64,000 bases of DNA, from assembly GCF_030269325.1 (NCBI RefSeq), contig NZ_BSTD01000010.1:62001-126000 (forward strand), given 5' to 3'. The notes below the pieces were generated by a model. The model was not told where the DNA came from. It searched no databases and was given only the letters and a program-made list of their open reading frames with translations. Made by a program: the position numbers and the translations under genes. Within the stretch, counting starts at the first letter, position 1; each line of letters starts with the position of its first letter. This document shows positions 1 to 8,154 of the stretch, in pieces. This stretch comes from Amycolatopsis sp. NBRC 101858 (GTDB lineage: Bacteria; Actinomycetota; Actinomycetes; Mycobacteriales; Pseudonocardiaceae).

Positions 1-583
1 CGCCGGCCGGGCGCAGGCGCGGGCGGGGGTTCGCGGCGCAGGCCAGCGGCGCGATGTAGTTCGCGGTGATGCCGAACGCGGCCAGCTCGACCGCGAGGGT
101 CCGGGTGAAGCCGATCAGGCCGGACAGCACGGTCTGCGCGTCGCGCCACTCGTCGTCCCCGGTGCCGGTGGCCAGGCCGACGGTGATGACCCGGCCCCAC
201 TTCCGGCGCGCCATGGGCGCGGTGGTGGCGCGGCAGCAGACGAACAGCGAGCGCAGCCGGCGCCGGACCGTGCCGATGTGGTGCTCGAGCGACGGCGACC
301 GCTCGGCCGGGACACCCAGCGGGACGCCGGCGACGAGCACGGCCGGGCCGCCGAGCTCGGACCCGACCGTGCGGATCGCGCTCTCGAACGACGTGCTGTC
401 GGCGCAGTCGGCTTCGAGCGCGACGCACTGCCGTCCGGCCCGCGCGATCTGCCGCGCGGTCTCTTCGAAGCCCGTGAGGTCGGTGTCGACCAGCGCGACG
501 TCGAACCCGCCGCGGGCGAGCCGGACCGCGGCCGCCGGGCCGACGTCGTCGTTCGCGCCGGCGATGACGGCGACCCGGGTCAC
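1..583 (-). CDS. SDR-family oxidoreductase homologue lacking catalytic residues (3' end beyond window)
   Basis: The 194 visible codons read as a Rossmann-fold short-chain dehydrogenase. The GTG start at 583 leads straight into the first strand (VTRVAVIAGANDDVG), and the late motif IGFTRTLAVELAAFGITANYIAP is shared with FabG-type ketoreductases apart from minor changes. Aligned on that motif, the catalytic Tyr-x-x-x-Lys is replaced by Ala-Gln-Thr-Val-Leu, and the usual active-site Ser region reads ITVGLATG. It therefore probably has no reductase activity and may be a structural partner or binding protein. It is divergent from the glycosyltransferase gene. The fold is well supported; a role in the cluster is inferred from position only. 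Confidence 0.7.
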   Translation of the reverse strand, partial: MTRVAVIAGANDDVGPAAAVRLARGGFDVALVDTDLTGFEETARQIARAGRQCVALEADCADSTSFESAIRTVGSELGGPAVLVAGVPLGVPAERSPSLEHHIGTVRRRLRSLFVCCRATTAPMARRKWGRVITVGLATGTGDDEWRDAQTVLSGLIGFTRTLAVELAAFGITANYIAPLACAANPRPRLRPAG

Positions 584-615
584 CGGGCGCCCGGCTGCTG
601 CGTGGTGCGTCGCAT
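580..615 (-). CDS. possible 11-codon leader peptide coupled to the SDR gene
   Basis: An ATG at 615, preceded by AGGAAG at a normal ribosome-binding distance, opens the 11-codon frame MRRTTQQPGAR. Its TGA overlaps the GTG start of the SDR gene (GTGA). The SDR start has no Shine-Dalgarno sequence of its own, so translational coupling is plausible. A frameshift that hides the true N-terminus of the SDR is the alternative. No known leader peptide is recognised. Confidence 0.25.
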   Translation of the reverse strand: MRRTTQQPGAR

Positions 616-835
616 GGCGATTCTTCCTGCTCGTTCGAATGCCGAACCGTGCTTTCCGGCCCAAGCTAAGCAATGCCCCGCGAATCGGACCATGCGGTTC
701 CGGTGGAAAGAAGAAAGGGCCGACCGGCAGTTTTCCGGCAGATGCCCCGATTCAGTGGCCGGGAAAGTCCGGTGGTCCGCATCCTGGGGAAAGTGGTGTG
801 CGAATAACGGCCGCGCCGACCAGAGGAGTCCTTCG

Positions 836-1963
836 TTGCGAGTACTGTTCACCACCCTGTCCGGCGTCGGTCACCTGTTCCCGATGGTGCCGCTGGCCCA
901 GGCGTTGCGGGAGGCCGGGCACTCCGTGCTCGTCGCGAGTGACGACGGGTTCGCCCCGGCCGTGCGGGAGATGGGCCTGCCGGCCACCGCCGTGCTGCCC
1001 CCGAGTGACGTGTCCACGCTGCTGAAACCGCCCACGGGCATCCCCTTCGGCCGGTTCGACCCGCGACGGGCGGCCGAGGGCAGCGGACGGCGGTGCGGCG
1101 AAGCGGCCGTGCGGGCGCTGCCGGCCGTGCGGCGGCTGGTGGCGGAGTGGCACCCGGACCTGGTGGTCTCCGAGCCCATGGAGCTGGCCGGCCCGGTCGC
1201 CGCGACGGAAGCCGGCGTGCCGTGGGTGCGGCACCACTGGGGGCTGTTCCCGCCGGAAGGCATCCTGGCCGCCGCGACCGCGTCGCTGGCGGACGCCGGG
1301 CTGCCGCCGCTGGCCGAGCCCGTGCGCACGCTCGACATCTGCCCGGGCGGCCTGCAGTTCCCGGCGGAGGTGCCGGTGACCCCGATGCGGTACGTCCCGT
1401 TCCACCGGCCGGCCGACGCACCCGCCTGGCTGACCGGCGGCGGGTCGCGCGTGTGCCTGACGATGGGGACCATGCTGCCCCGGCGGGAACCGGAGGTCGC
1501 CCCGCTGTGGCGGCGGCTGCTGGAGGAGTTCCTCGGGCTCGGCCACGAGGTGGTCATCGCCATCGACCCGAAGGACCGCCCGGTGCTCGGCGACCTGCCC
1601 GACGGCGTGCGGGCGGGCTGGGTGCCGCTGGCCGTCCTGCTGCCGACGTGCACGGCGATCGTGCACCACGGCGGCATGGGCAGCTCGCTGACGGCGGCGA
1701 CGTGCGGCGTGCCCCAGCTGATCGTCCCGCACTTCGGCGACCAGTTCCGCAACGCCGGCCGCATCACCGAGGTCGGCGCGGCCCTCAGCCTGGCCCGGAC
1801 CACGGAGGACCCGGCGGAGATCGCCGCGGCCGCCGCCGCGGTCACCGGCTCGGCGGCGCTCAGGGAGATTTCCCAGCTGCTGGCGGCGGAGAACGCGCTC
1901 CGGCCCAGCCCGGCCGAGGTGGCCGCCCAGCTGGCCGAGCCCGCGACGACGCGGACGACGTGA
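836..1963 (+). CDS. aglycone glycosyltransferase, GT1/MGT family
   Basis: This 375-residue protein should transfer an NDP-activated deoxysugar to a small-molecule acceptor in the cytoplasm. The TTG start is chosen because AGAGGAG lies 8 bases upstream and the protein then begins with the family signature (M)RVLFTTLSGVGHLFPM. The donor-binding motif HHGGMGSSLTAATCGVPQ is near residue 275 and is followed by P-x-x-x-DQFRNA, typical of antibiotic glycosyltransferases such as those of macrolide and anthracycline clusters. The length is slightly short for the family (380-420). The neighbouring deoxysugar genes on the other strand support the role. The acceptor cannot be read from the sequence. Confidence 0.88.
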   Translation: MRVLFTTLSGVGHLFPMVPLAQALREAGHSVLVASDDGFAPAVREMGLPATAVLPPSDVSTLLKPPTGIPFGRFDPRRAAEGSGRRCGEAAVRALPAVRRLVAEWHPDLVVSEPMELAGPVAATEAGVPWVRHHWGLFPPEGILAAATASLADAGLPPLAEPVRTLDICPGGLQFPAEVPVTPMRYVPFHRPADAPAWLTGGGSRVCLTMGTMLPRREPEVAPLWRRLLEEFLGLGHEVVIAIDPKDRPVLGDLPDGVRAGWVPLAVLLPTCTAIVHHGGMGSSLTAATCGVPQLIVPHFGDQFRNAGRITEVGAALSLARTTEDPAEIAAAAAAVTGSAALREISQLLAAENALRPSPAEVAAQLAEPATTRTT

Positions 1964-1968
1964 ACCCG

Positions 1969-1999
1969 GGTGCGATGCCCGGCTGCCGGGCGTCGCACC
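1969..1999 (+). terminator. hairpin terminator after the glycosyltransferase
   Basis: Arms GGTGCGATGCCCGG and CCGGGCGTCGCACC flank a CTG loop, with one T-G wobble pair. The hairpin starts 5 bases after the stop codon. There is no T-run, as is common in actinobacteria. Confidence 0.6.
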
Positions 2000-2177
2000 G
2001 CCGCTCGCGGTGACCGGCCTGGCCGGCAATGAGGGGAAGCGGCGGCGATGTCGCGGCCGGTCCCCTGTGGAGCCCGGCCGCGAGCGACCGCGACCGGTCC
2101 ACCCGGCGCGCAAGTGCGGAACAGCGGCGCCGTCCCGATTCGGCCGGACCCGATCGCGCCACCGGCGAGGCCGGGCC

Positions 2178-2330
2178 GTTTCACCGGGGGAGCGGGGGTT
2201 CGTCGGCCGGGCGAGCGAGCGCTGTCCGGTAGCGCTGTTTCACCGGGGGAGCGCGGGTTCGTCGGCCGGACGAGCGAACGCCGCCCGGCAGCGCCGTTTC
2301 ACCGGGGCAGCGCGGGCTCGCCGGCCGGCA
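2178..2330. repeat. three tandem 59-bp repeats containing the 3' end of the neighbouring gene
   Basis: The element starts at 2178, 2237 and 2296 with a period of 59 bases (GTTTCACCGG..AGCG...TCG.CGGCCGG), and the third copy is partial. The third copy contains the stop codon and last codons (GEPALPR) of the minus-strand ketoreductase gene. The two outer copies repeat that tail (DEPALPR and stop) downstream of the gene. This looks like repeated slippage or unequal duplication of the gene's 3' end. Apart from the terminator hairpin just after the glycosyltransferase, nothing else is recognised in the 335-bp gap 1964-2298. Confidence 0.8.
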
Positions 2331-3057
2331 CGTACCGATCGAGCAAAGTGGACAGATAGCCCGGCCCGAAGCCGAACCCCTCCACGGCGGGCACCAGCCG
2401 CCGCAGGCGGTCCAGGCTGACCACCGGGGTGCTCGCCGGCCGGTGCACCACCCGCTTCTCGACCGTGGTGCCGAGCCGGGTCGCGATGCCGTCGATGATG
2501 CGCTCGACCGGCGCCGGTACCCCGGACGCCACGTTCACCACCGTGTCGCGCACCCCGGCACCCAGCAGGCCGTCCAGCGCGGCGAGGGCGTGGCGGACGT
2601 CCACCAGGTCCCGCGAGACGCCGCGGCGCACGAGCACCGAACCGGACCGGACCTGGGCGACCAACGCCGGCAGCAGCTGGTGCTCGCGCTGGCCCGCGCC
2701 GACGAGGTTGCTCAGCCGCAGGGTCAGCCAGCCGGCGCCGCTGGCCGCCAGCACCGTTTCCAGCGCCAGCTTGTGACGGCCGTACGCCGAAGTGGGGAAC
2801 ACCGGCCCGGTCTCGGTGCCCGGGGACGGCGTCCCGTACAGCACCGGCGACGCCGTCGAGAAGAACACCACCAGCCGGCCGCGGTCCCGGCACTCGAGCG
2901 CGACGCGGTGCAGCAGCCCGGCTTCGCGGTCGAACTCGGCCGCCGAGTCCACGATCGTGCTCGACACGCCGGCCGCGATCGCCGTGACGCCCGGGTGCCG
3001 GTCGCCGAAGTGCGCGCGCAGGTGGGTCGCCAGGAAACCGCCGCCGATCACCTGCAT
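2299..3057 (-). CDS. NAD-dependent epimerase/dehydratase family, likely NDP-4-keto-deoxyhexose 4-reductase
   Basis: This 252-residue extended-SDR protein probably reduces the 4-keto group of an NDP-deoxyhexose in the cytoplasm. It starts directly on the nucleotide-binding loop (MQVIGGGFLATHL) and has the catalytic Y92-x-x-x-K96 (YGRHK) and a Ser in FFSTAS at 66-70. It is shorter than typical sugar epimerases (about 300) but close to the reductases found with 2,3-dehydratases in antibiotic clusters. It lies 13 bp downstream of the 2,3-dehydratase gene on the same strand. Its assignment as a 4-ketoreductase rather than an epimerase rests on family resemblance and context. Confidence 0.7.
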   Translation of the reverse strand: MQVIGGGFLATHLRAHFGDRHPGVTAIAAGVSSTIVDSAAEFDREAGLLHRVALECRDRGRLVVFFSTASPVLYGTPSPGTETGPVFPTSAYGRHKLALETVLAASGAGWLTLRLSNLVGAGQREHQLLPALVAQVRSGSVLVRRGVSRDLVDVRHALAALDGLLGAGVRDTVVNVASGVPAPVERIIDGIATRLGTTVEKRVVHRPASTPVVSLDRLRRLVPAVEGFGFGPGYLSTLLDRYVPAGEPALPR

Positions 3058-3070
3058 CGCGGCCGGGTGC

Positions 3071-4444
3071 TCACGTCAGCGCCCGCAGCGCCGCGACCAG
3101 CGTCCGGGCCTGGACGTTGAGGTAGTGGCGGTGCTGCAGCAGCACGGTCAGCTGGCTCAGCGTCAGCCACTGGAACTGCCCGTCCGGCCGGACGGAGAAA
3201 CCGTCGTCGACCTCGAGGATCACGTACCGGCTCCGGGCGTCGTAGAACCGGCCGCCCTCCTCGGAAAGCTCGACGTCGAACCAGGTCCGCTCCGGCCGCC
3301 GGGCGCGCACCAGATCCACGTACGGCGGCCGGCTTCCGGGCGGCAGGTGCCGGTAGTTCTCCGGCACGCACTGCACCGTGGGCGCCAGCTCGACGACGTC
3401 GAGGTAACCGGGCTCGACCCGGGCGTTGATCAGGGCGTGCACCACCCCGTCGAACCGCTTGACCAGCAGCGCGACGACGCCGGTCCCGTGCGGTTCGAGC
3501 AACGGCTGCTGCCAGGAGTCGACCTCCCGGCAGCCGGCCCGCACGTCCACGGCCACGACGCTGAAGAACCGGCCCGACTCGTGGGCGATGGCGTCGTCCG
3601 TCCGGTGCCAGCGCTCGATCTCGCGCAGCGGCACCGGTTCGGTGGCCAGCTCGTGCTCGGTGTGCATCCGGGTGATCCAGCTGAGCACTTCCGCCGTCGT
3701 GTGCAGGCCGCCCGCGGTGTCGGCCGCGGCCGGCAGGCAGGACAGCACCGTCCGGGCGTCCATGTTGACCACGTTGTCCAGCAGCAGCAGGCGGTGCAGC
3801 TGCCCGAGGGTGAGCCACTGGAAGTCGTCACCGGACTCGACCTCGGGACCGACCTCCACGACCATGTTCCGGTTGCGCTTGCGGTAGAACCAGGCGCCCT
3901 GCTCGGACTGCAGGACGTCGGCGATGACCTGCCGGGGGTCGGCCTCGGCGAAGTGGTCCAGGTGGGGCACGACCCGGCCGCCGTGCACCCGGGTGTAGTT
4001 GCTGCGGGTCGCCTGGACCGTCGGCGCGAGCTGCAGCCCGTTCGGGTTGCCCGGCTCCGCCTTGGCCTGCATCAGGCAGTGGAGCACGCCGCCGATCTCG
4101 CGGACGGCGATGCCCAGGATGCCGATCTCGGGCTGGTGGATGATGGGCTGGGACCACTCGCGCACCGGCCCGAAGTCGCTGCGCACCCGCAGGCCCCCGA
4201 CCGAGAAGAACCGGCCGCTGGCGTGCGCGAGGTCGCCGGTGCCGGGGTCGAAACCCCAGCTGCCCAGCTCGGCGAAGGGGATCCGCCGCACCTCCTGGAC
4301 GTGGTGCGGCCGCCGGCTTTCCAGCCACGCCAGCACTTCCCGGTGGGTCAGCACCCCGTCGACCGTCGCGGCGGACTCGGCGATGCGCCGGGGCAGCGCG
4401 GCGTCGGTGTGGCGCAGCAGCCCGGTGGACGTGGCCGTCGGCAT
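3071..4444 (-). CDS. NDP-hexose 2,3-dehydratase
   Basis: This 457-residue protein belongs to the family that removes the C2 hydroxyl of NDP-4-keto-6-deoxyglucose on the route to 2,6-dideoxysugars. It has the family's internal duplication: GRFFSV at residues 77-82 and again near 290. Each is followed by a W-x-QP motif, a G-V-x-H-x-L segment, E-P-G, and ELAPTVQ or LQLAPTVQ with an NY pair. The length matches the family (about 460-480). It sits between the P450 gene (13 bp) and the ketoreductase gene (13 bp), in one apparent operon. This is the strongest evidence that the cluster makes a deoxygenated sugar. Confidence 0.9.
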   Translation of the reverse strand: MPTATSTGLLRHTDAALPRRIAESAATVDGVLTHREVLAWLESRRPHHVQEVRRIPFAELGSWGFDPGTGDLAHASGRFFSVGGLRVRSDFGPVREWSQPIIHQPEIGILGIAVREIGGVLHCLMQAKAEPGNPNGLQLAPTVQATRSNYTRVHGGRVVPHLDHFAEADPRQVIADVLQSEQGAWFYRKRNRNMVVEVGPEVESGDDFQWLTLGQLHRLLLLDNVVNMDARTVLSCLPAAADTAGGLHTTAEVLSWITRMHTEHELATEPVPLREIERWHRTDDAIAHESGRFFSVVAVDVRAGCREVDSWQQPLLEPHGTGVVALLVKRFDGVVHALINARVEPGYLDVVELAPTVQCVPENYRHLPPGSRPPYVDLVRARRPERTWFDVELSEEGGRFYDARSRYVILEVDDGFSVRPDGQFQWLTLSQLTVLLQHRHYLNVQARTLVAALRALT

Positions 4445-4457
4445 TCGGTTCCTTCCG

Positions 4458-5678
4458 TTACGCCAGCAGGACCGGCAGTTCGGCGAGCCCGCGGAACGCG
4501 GGGATCTCGACCCCGAGCCACGGCACCTGCGCGGCGGGCACGGCGAGCCGCGTCCCCGGGAAGCGCTTGAACAGCGTCGACAACGCGATCTGCGCTTCCA
4601 TCCGGGCCAGCGGCGCGCCGAGGCAGTAGTGCGCGCCGTGGCCGAAGCCGAGGTGACCGCTGGTGCCGCGCCCGAAGTCGACGTCGTCCGGCTCGGCGAA
4701 GCGGGCCGGGTCCCGGTTGGCCGCGGCGATCGCGATCTGCACGAGCGCGCCCTGGGGGATGACCTCGTCGCCGATGCGGAGCTCCTCGGTGGCGTACCGG
4801 AAGGTCGCGTTCTCGGCCGGTCCGTCGAAGCGCAGCAGCTCCTCGACCGCGTCCGCCACCAGCTCCGGCCGGGCGATCAGCTCGGCCGCCCGTTCCGGGC
4901 GTTCCAGCAGGTGGAAGATCGAGTTGCCGATCAGGTTGCCGGTGGTCTCGTGGCCGGCGAACAGCAGCAGCCAGGCCGACGACACGAGCTCCCGCTCGTC
5001 GAGCCGGTCGTCTTCGCGGGCGCTCACCAGCGAGCCGATCAGGTCGTCGCCCCGCTCGACGCGCTTGCGGGCGATGAGGTCCACCAGGAACTCGTGCAGC
5101 TTGCCTTCGGCCTCCTGCTGGGCGGTCGTCGACTCCTCGTCGAACCCGGTGTGCGCGACCGTCGCCGACCACCGCTGCACGTCCGCCCGCTCTGCTTCCG
5201 GCACCCCCAGCAGCTCGCAGATCACCGTGATCGGCAGGGGGAAGCTGAACCGGTCCATCAGGTCGACCGGCTCGCCCAGGGGGATGCCGTCGAGCAGCTC
5301 GTCGGTGATCGCCTGCACCCGCGGCCGCAGCGCTTCGACCCGGCGCGGGGTGAAGGCCAGGTTGACCAGCCGCCGGAGCCGGGTGTGCTTCTCGCCGTCG
5401 GAGTTGATCATGTTGTCGTCGAGGTGCACCGAGCTGTCGCCGAAGATGGCGGTGTAGGCGTCCCACGCGCCGTACATGTCCTTGCTGAGCCGGGGATCGG
5501 CGAGCGCGGCCCGGGCGTCTTCGTAGCGGGTGACGACGTAGGTCGGGAACCCGTGCGGCGCCGTCACCGGGCACGCCGCGGCCGACTCGCGCAGCCGGGC
5601 GTAGGTCGGGTACGGGTCCCGCCGGAAGTCCGCCGTGAACATCTCCGAAACGGGGCTGCTGCCCGCGATGTCCGTCAT
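4458..5678 (-). CDS. cytochrome P450 (first of three)
   Basis: This 406-residue soluble actinobacterial P450 should hydroxylate or oxidise a cluster intermediate using ferredoxin-delivered electrons; no ferredoxin gene is adjacent. It has the I-helix AGHETT, the E-x-x-R in EELLRF, and the heme loop FGHGAHYCLG with its thiolate Cys near residue 351. The ATG at 5678 is chosen because it overlaps the preceding stop (ATGA) and gives the usual family start (SEMFTADFRRDPYPTYARLRE). It is clearly diverged from the other two P450s here, so it probably acts on a different position. The substrate is unknown. Confidence 0.9.
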   Translation of the reverse strand: MTDIAGSSPVSEMFTADFRRDPYPTYARLRESAAACPVTAPHGFPTYVVTRYEDARAALADPRLSKDMYGAWDAYTAIFGDSSVHLDDNMINSDGEKHTRLRRLVNLAFTPRRVEALRPRVQAITDELLDGIPLGEPVDLMDRFSFPLPITVICELLGVPEAERADVQRWSATVAHTGFDEESTTAQQEAEGKLHEFLVDLIARKRVERGDDLIGSLVSAREDDRLDERELVSSAWLLLFAGHETTGNLIGNSIFHLLERPERAAELIARPELVADAVEELLRFDGPAENATFRYATEELRIGDEVIPQGALVQIAIAAANRDPARFAEPDDVDFGRGTSGHLGFGHGAHYCLGAPLARMEAQIALSTLFKRFPGTRLAVPAAQVPWLGVEIPAFRGLAELPVLLA

Positions 5679-6916
5679 CCGAGGGCTCCCTTCGCGTCGA
5701 ACCGGACCGGCAGCTCGTAGACCGAGCGCAGCAGCAACCCCGAACGCCAGCGCAGCTCGGCCGGCTCGACGGCCAGCCGCAGGCCGGGCAGCCGGCGCAC
5801 CACGGCCGACAGCCCGGCGGTGCTCACCATCTGGCCCACCTTCTGGCCGAGGCAGTTGTGCGTGCCGATGCCGAACGCGATGTTGAGCTCGCCCTCCCGC
5901 GTCACGTCGAGCCGTTCGGGCTCGTCGTAGTGCCGGGGATCCCGGTGCGCGGCGGTGATCACCGGGCACACGACCGAGCCCTTCGGGATCACCTCTTCGC
6001 CGTAGTGCAGGTCCTTGGCGGCGAAGCGGAACGTCGCCGTCTGGGTCCCGCTGTCGTAGCGCAGCAGCTCGTTGACGGCGTTGTCCATCAGCTCCGGCCG
6101 GGCCCGCAGCAGCTCCAGCTGGTCCGGGTGGGTGAGCAGCGAGTGCAACGCGGTCCCCAGGAAGGCGGTCACCGAGTCGACGCCGGACAGCACCATTGTG
6201 ACGACCATGGCGAGCAACTCCGGCTCGGTCATCTCGTCGCGGTCGCGGGCCCGGACGAGGTCGCTGATCACGTCGTCGCCCAGCTGCTCGCGGCGCAGCC
6301 GGATCACCTCGAGCACGAGGTCGCGGATCTCGTACTTGATCCGGTCGAAGTCGTCGGAGTGGTGCTGGTAGCTGGGGCTGGTCAGGTTGCGGCCGAGCTC
6401 GCGCAGCCGGGCCCAGTCGGCCGGTGGCAGCACGTGCACCCCGACCAGCTCGCCGATGATCCCGTCGGCCAGCGGCGAGGCGTACCCCTCGATCAGCTCG
6501 GCCTCGCCGTCGGCGGCGAACTTGTCGATCAGCTCGTCGGCGAGCCGTTCCGCGGGCTCCTGGAGCGAACGCGCCTGGCGCGGCGTCATGTTCTTCGCGA
6601 TCACGCGGCGCAGCCGGGTGTGCTCGGGCGGGTCGAGCATGGACAGGTTGCGGTGGAACGGTTTCAGCTCCGGGTCCATCAGCTGGTGCGCCGCGAGCGA
6701 GCCCTCGGTGACGGAGCTGCGGTCCTTGACGAGGTCGGGGTCGATCAGCGCCGCGCGGACGTCGTCGTAGCGCGTGAGGAACCAGAGCCGGTTCAGGCCG
6801 CCGGGGTAGAACCGCTGGGAGACCCCGTCCTCCTCCCGCATGTGCTCGTAGGTGGCGTGCGGACAGGCCACGAACTCGGGGCTGAAGAGCTCGGGCACCG
6901 CGTCCTGCTGGGTCAT
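5675..6916 (-). CDS. cytochrome P450 (second of three)
   Basis: This 413-residue P450 is a close paralogue of the next gene; both share the LFSPEF/LFSEEF start, LDPPEHT.LRR and the D-x-L-x-WR...R..ELPV tail region. The heme loop FGIGTHNCLG carries Cys near residue 355, and the E-x-x-R is in NELLRY. The I-helix reads SGVDSVTAF instead of the usual (A/G)G-x-(D/E)-T-T, so the conserved Thr pair is Ser-Val. This could alter proton delivery or reaction type. Start and stop overlap the flanking P450 genes by ATGA. Function is inferred from family and context. Confidence 0.9.
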   Translation of the reverse strand: MTQQDAVPELFSPEFVACPHATYEHMREEDGVSQRFYPGGLNRLWFLTRYDDVRAALIDPDLVKDRSSVTEGSLAAHQLMDPELKPFHRNLSMLDPPEHTRLRRVIAKNMTPRQARSLQEPAERLADELIDKFAADGEAELIEGYASPLADGIIGELVGVHVLPPADWARLRELGRNLTSPSYQHHSDDFDRIKYEIRDLVLEVIRLRREQLGDDVISDLVRARDRDEMTEPELLAMVVTMVLSGVDSVTAFLGTALHSLLTHPDQLELLRARPELMDNAVNELLRYDSGTQTATFRFAAKDLHYGEEVIPKGSVVCPVITAAHRDPRHYDEPERLDVTREGELNIAFGIGTHNCLGQKVGQMVSTAGLSAVVRRLPGLRLAVEPAELRWRSGLLLRSVYELPVRFDAKGALG

Positions 6917-8154
6917 CGGCTTTCCTCGTCGGTGAAGGTGACGGGCAGTTCGCGGACGGCGCGCAGCAGGATGCCGGGCCGCCAGTCGAGGGTGTCGGGC
7001 GGCGCGGCGAGCGCCAGGCCGGGGAGCCGGCGCAGCACGGTCTCGAGCGTGATCCGCGTCAGCATCCGGCCGAGCTCCGCGCCGAGGCAGTTGTGGATGC
7101 CGTGCCCGAGCGCGACGTGGTGCTTGGCGTCCCGGGTGATGTCCAGCCGGTCGGGGTCGGGGAACTGCTCGGGGTCGCGGTTGGCCGCGGCCAGGGTCAG
7201 CGCGACGACCGCGCCGCGGGGGATCACCGTGCCGCCGAGCTCGACGTCTTCGCTGGTGAACCGGAACGACGCGGTCTGCATGGCGCCGTCGAACCGCAGC
7301 AGCTCCTCGACCGCGCCGTCCATCAGCTCGGGGCGCGACCGCAGCAGCTCCAGCTGACCGGGGTCGAGCAGCAGTGCGAGCAGGGCGTTGCCGAGGAAGG
7401 CGGCGGTGGTGTCCATGCCGCCGAGGACCAGGGTGACCACCAGGCCGAAGAGCTGGTCGTCGGAGAGCTCGCCGCGATCGGTGGCCGCGATCAACGCGCT
7501 GAACACGTCCGGCCCGGGGTTTTCGCGGCGCCGCGCGATCAGGACGTCGACCATCGCCTTGATCTCGAACTTGATCGCGTCGTAGTCGACGGTCGTCGCG
7601 CTGTTGTCCGGGGTGGTCAGCCGGTTGCCCAGCACCCGCAGCCGGTTCCAGTCGAACCCGGGCCAGTCCTCCTCGGGCCGGGAGCCGAGCATGCCGCCGA
7701 TGATGTGGTAGCAGAGCGGAACGGCGAGGTCGCCGACGAGCTCCGCCTTCCCGTCCGGCCGGAACTCGGCGACGAGCTGGTCGGCGTAGGCCGCCGCCTT
7801 GTCCGCCATCGCCCGGATGCGGCGCGGGGTGAACTCCTTGGCCACCAGCCGGCGCAACGTGGTGTGCTCCGGCGGGTCCAGCATGATCAGCGTCCGGTGG
7901 AACGCGGCCAGCTCGGGGTTTCCCCGCCCCTTGGCCAGCCCGCCCGTCGACACGGATTCGCGGCTCTTGCGGAAACGCGGGTCGCGGAACGCCGCGCGGA
8001 CGTCCTCGTAGCGGGAGACGAACCACACCTGCATGCGCTCGCCGGCGTACCGCTTGCACACCACCGGTTCGTTTTCCCGGAGCGCCCGGTACGTGGGGTA
8101 GGGATTTGCGGTGAACTCTTCGCTGAACAATGCGGGAGCGTCTGTTTTCGGCAT
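6913..8154 (-). CDS. cytochrome P450 (third of three, first gene of the operon)
   Basis: This 413-residue P450 has the I-helix GGMDTT, E-x-x-R in EELLRF, and a heme loop LGHGIHNCLG with Cys near residue 356, where the usual leading Phe is Leu. The ATG at 8154 (MPKTDAPALFSEEF) follows GAGGTGACC and matches the start of its neighbour, so the longer reading from 8202 is not preferred. It is the promoter-proximal gene of the minus-strand run of three P450s, the 2,3-dehydratase and the ketoreductase, transcribed divergently from the regulator. It is probably a tailoring oxidase of unknown substrate. Confidence 0.9.
   Translation of the reverse strand: MPKTDAPALFSEEFTANPYPTYRALRENEPVVCKRYAGERMQVWFVSRYEDVRAAFRDPRFRKSRESVSTGGLAKGRGNPELAAFHRTLIMLDPPEHTTLRRLVAKEFTPRRIRAMADKAAAYADQLVAEFRPDGKAELVGDLAVPLCYHIIGGMLGSRPEEDWPGFDWNRLRVLGNRLTTPDNSATTVDYDAIKFEIKAMVDVLIARRRENPGPDVFSALIAATDRGELSDDQLFGLVVTLVLGGMDTTAAFLGNALLALLLDPGQLELLRSRPELMDGAVEELLRFDGAMQTASFRFTSEDVELGGTVIPRGAVVALTLAAANRDPEQFPDPDRLDITRDAKHHVALGHGIHNCLGAELGRMLTRITLETVLRRLPGLALAAPPDTLDWRPGILLRAVRELPVTFTDEESR

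Noticed and set aside
752..2184. Long minus-strand open frames opposite the glycosyltransferase
   Set aside because: They are Arg/Pro/Gly-rich shadows of a clearly recognisable glycosyltransferase gene on the other strand.
2178..2330. CRISPR array
   Set aside because: The repeats are contiguous at 59 bp without unique spacers and include gene sequence.
4458..8154. Glycopeptide-type Oxy P450 trio
   Set aside because: Three P450s in a row recall glycopeptide clusters, but no peptide synthetase, halogenase or Oxy-specific feature is visible, and a 2,3-dehydratase module fits many polyketides too.
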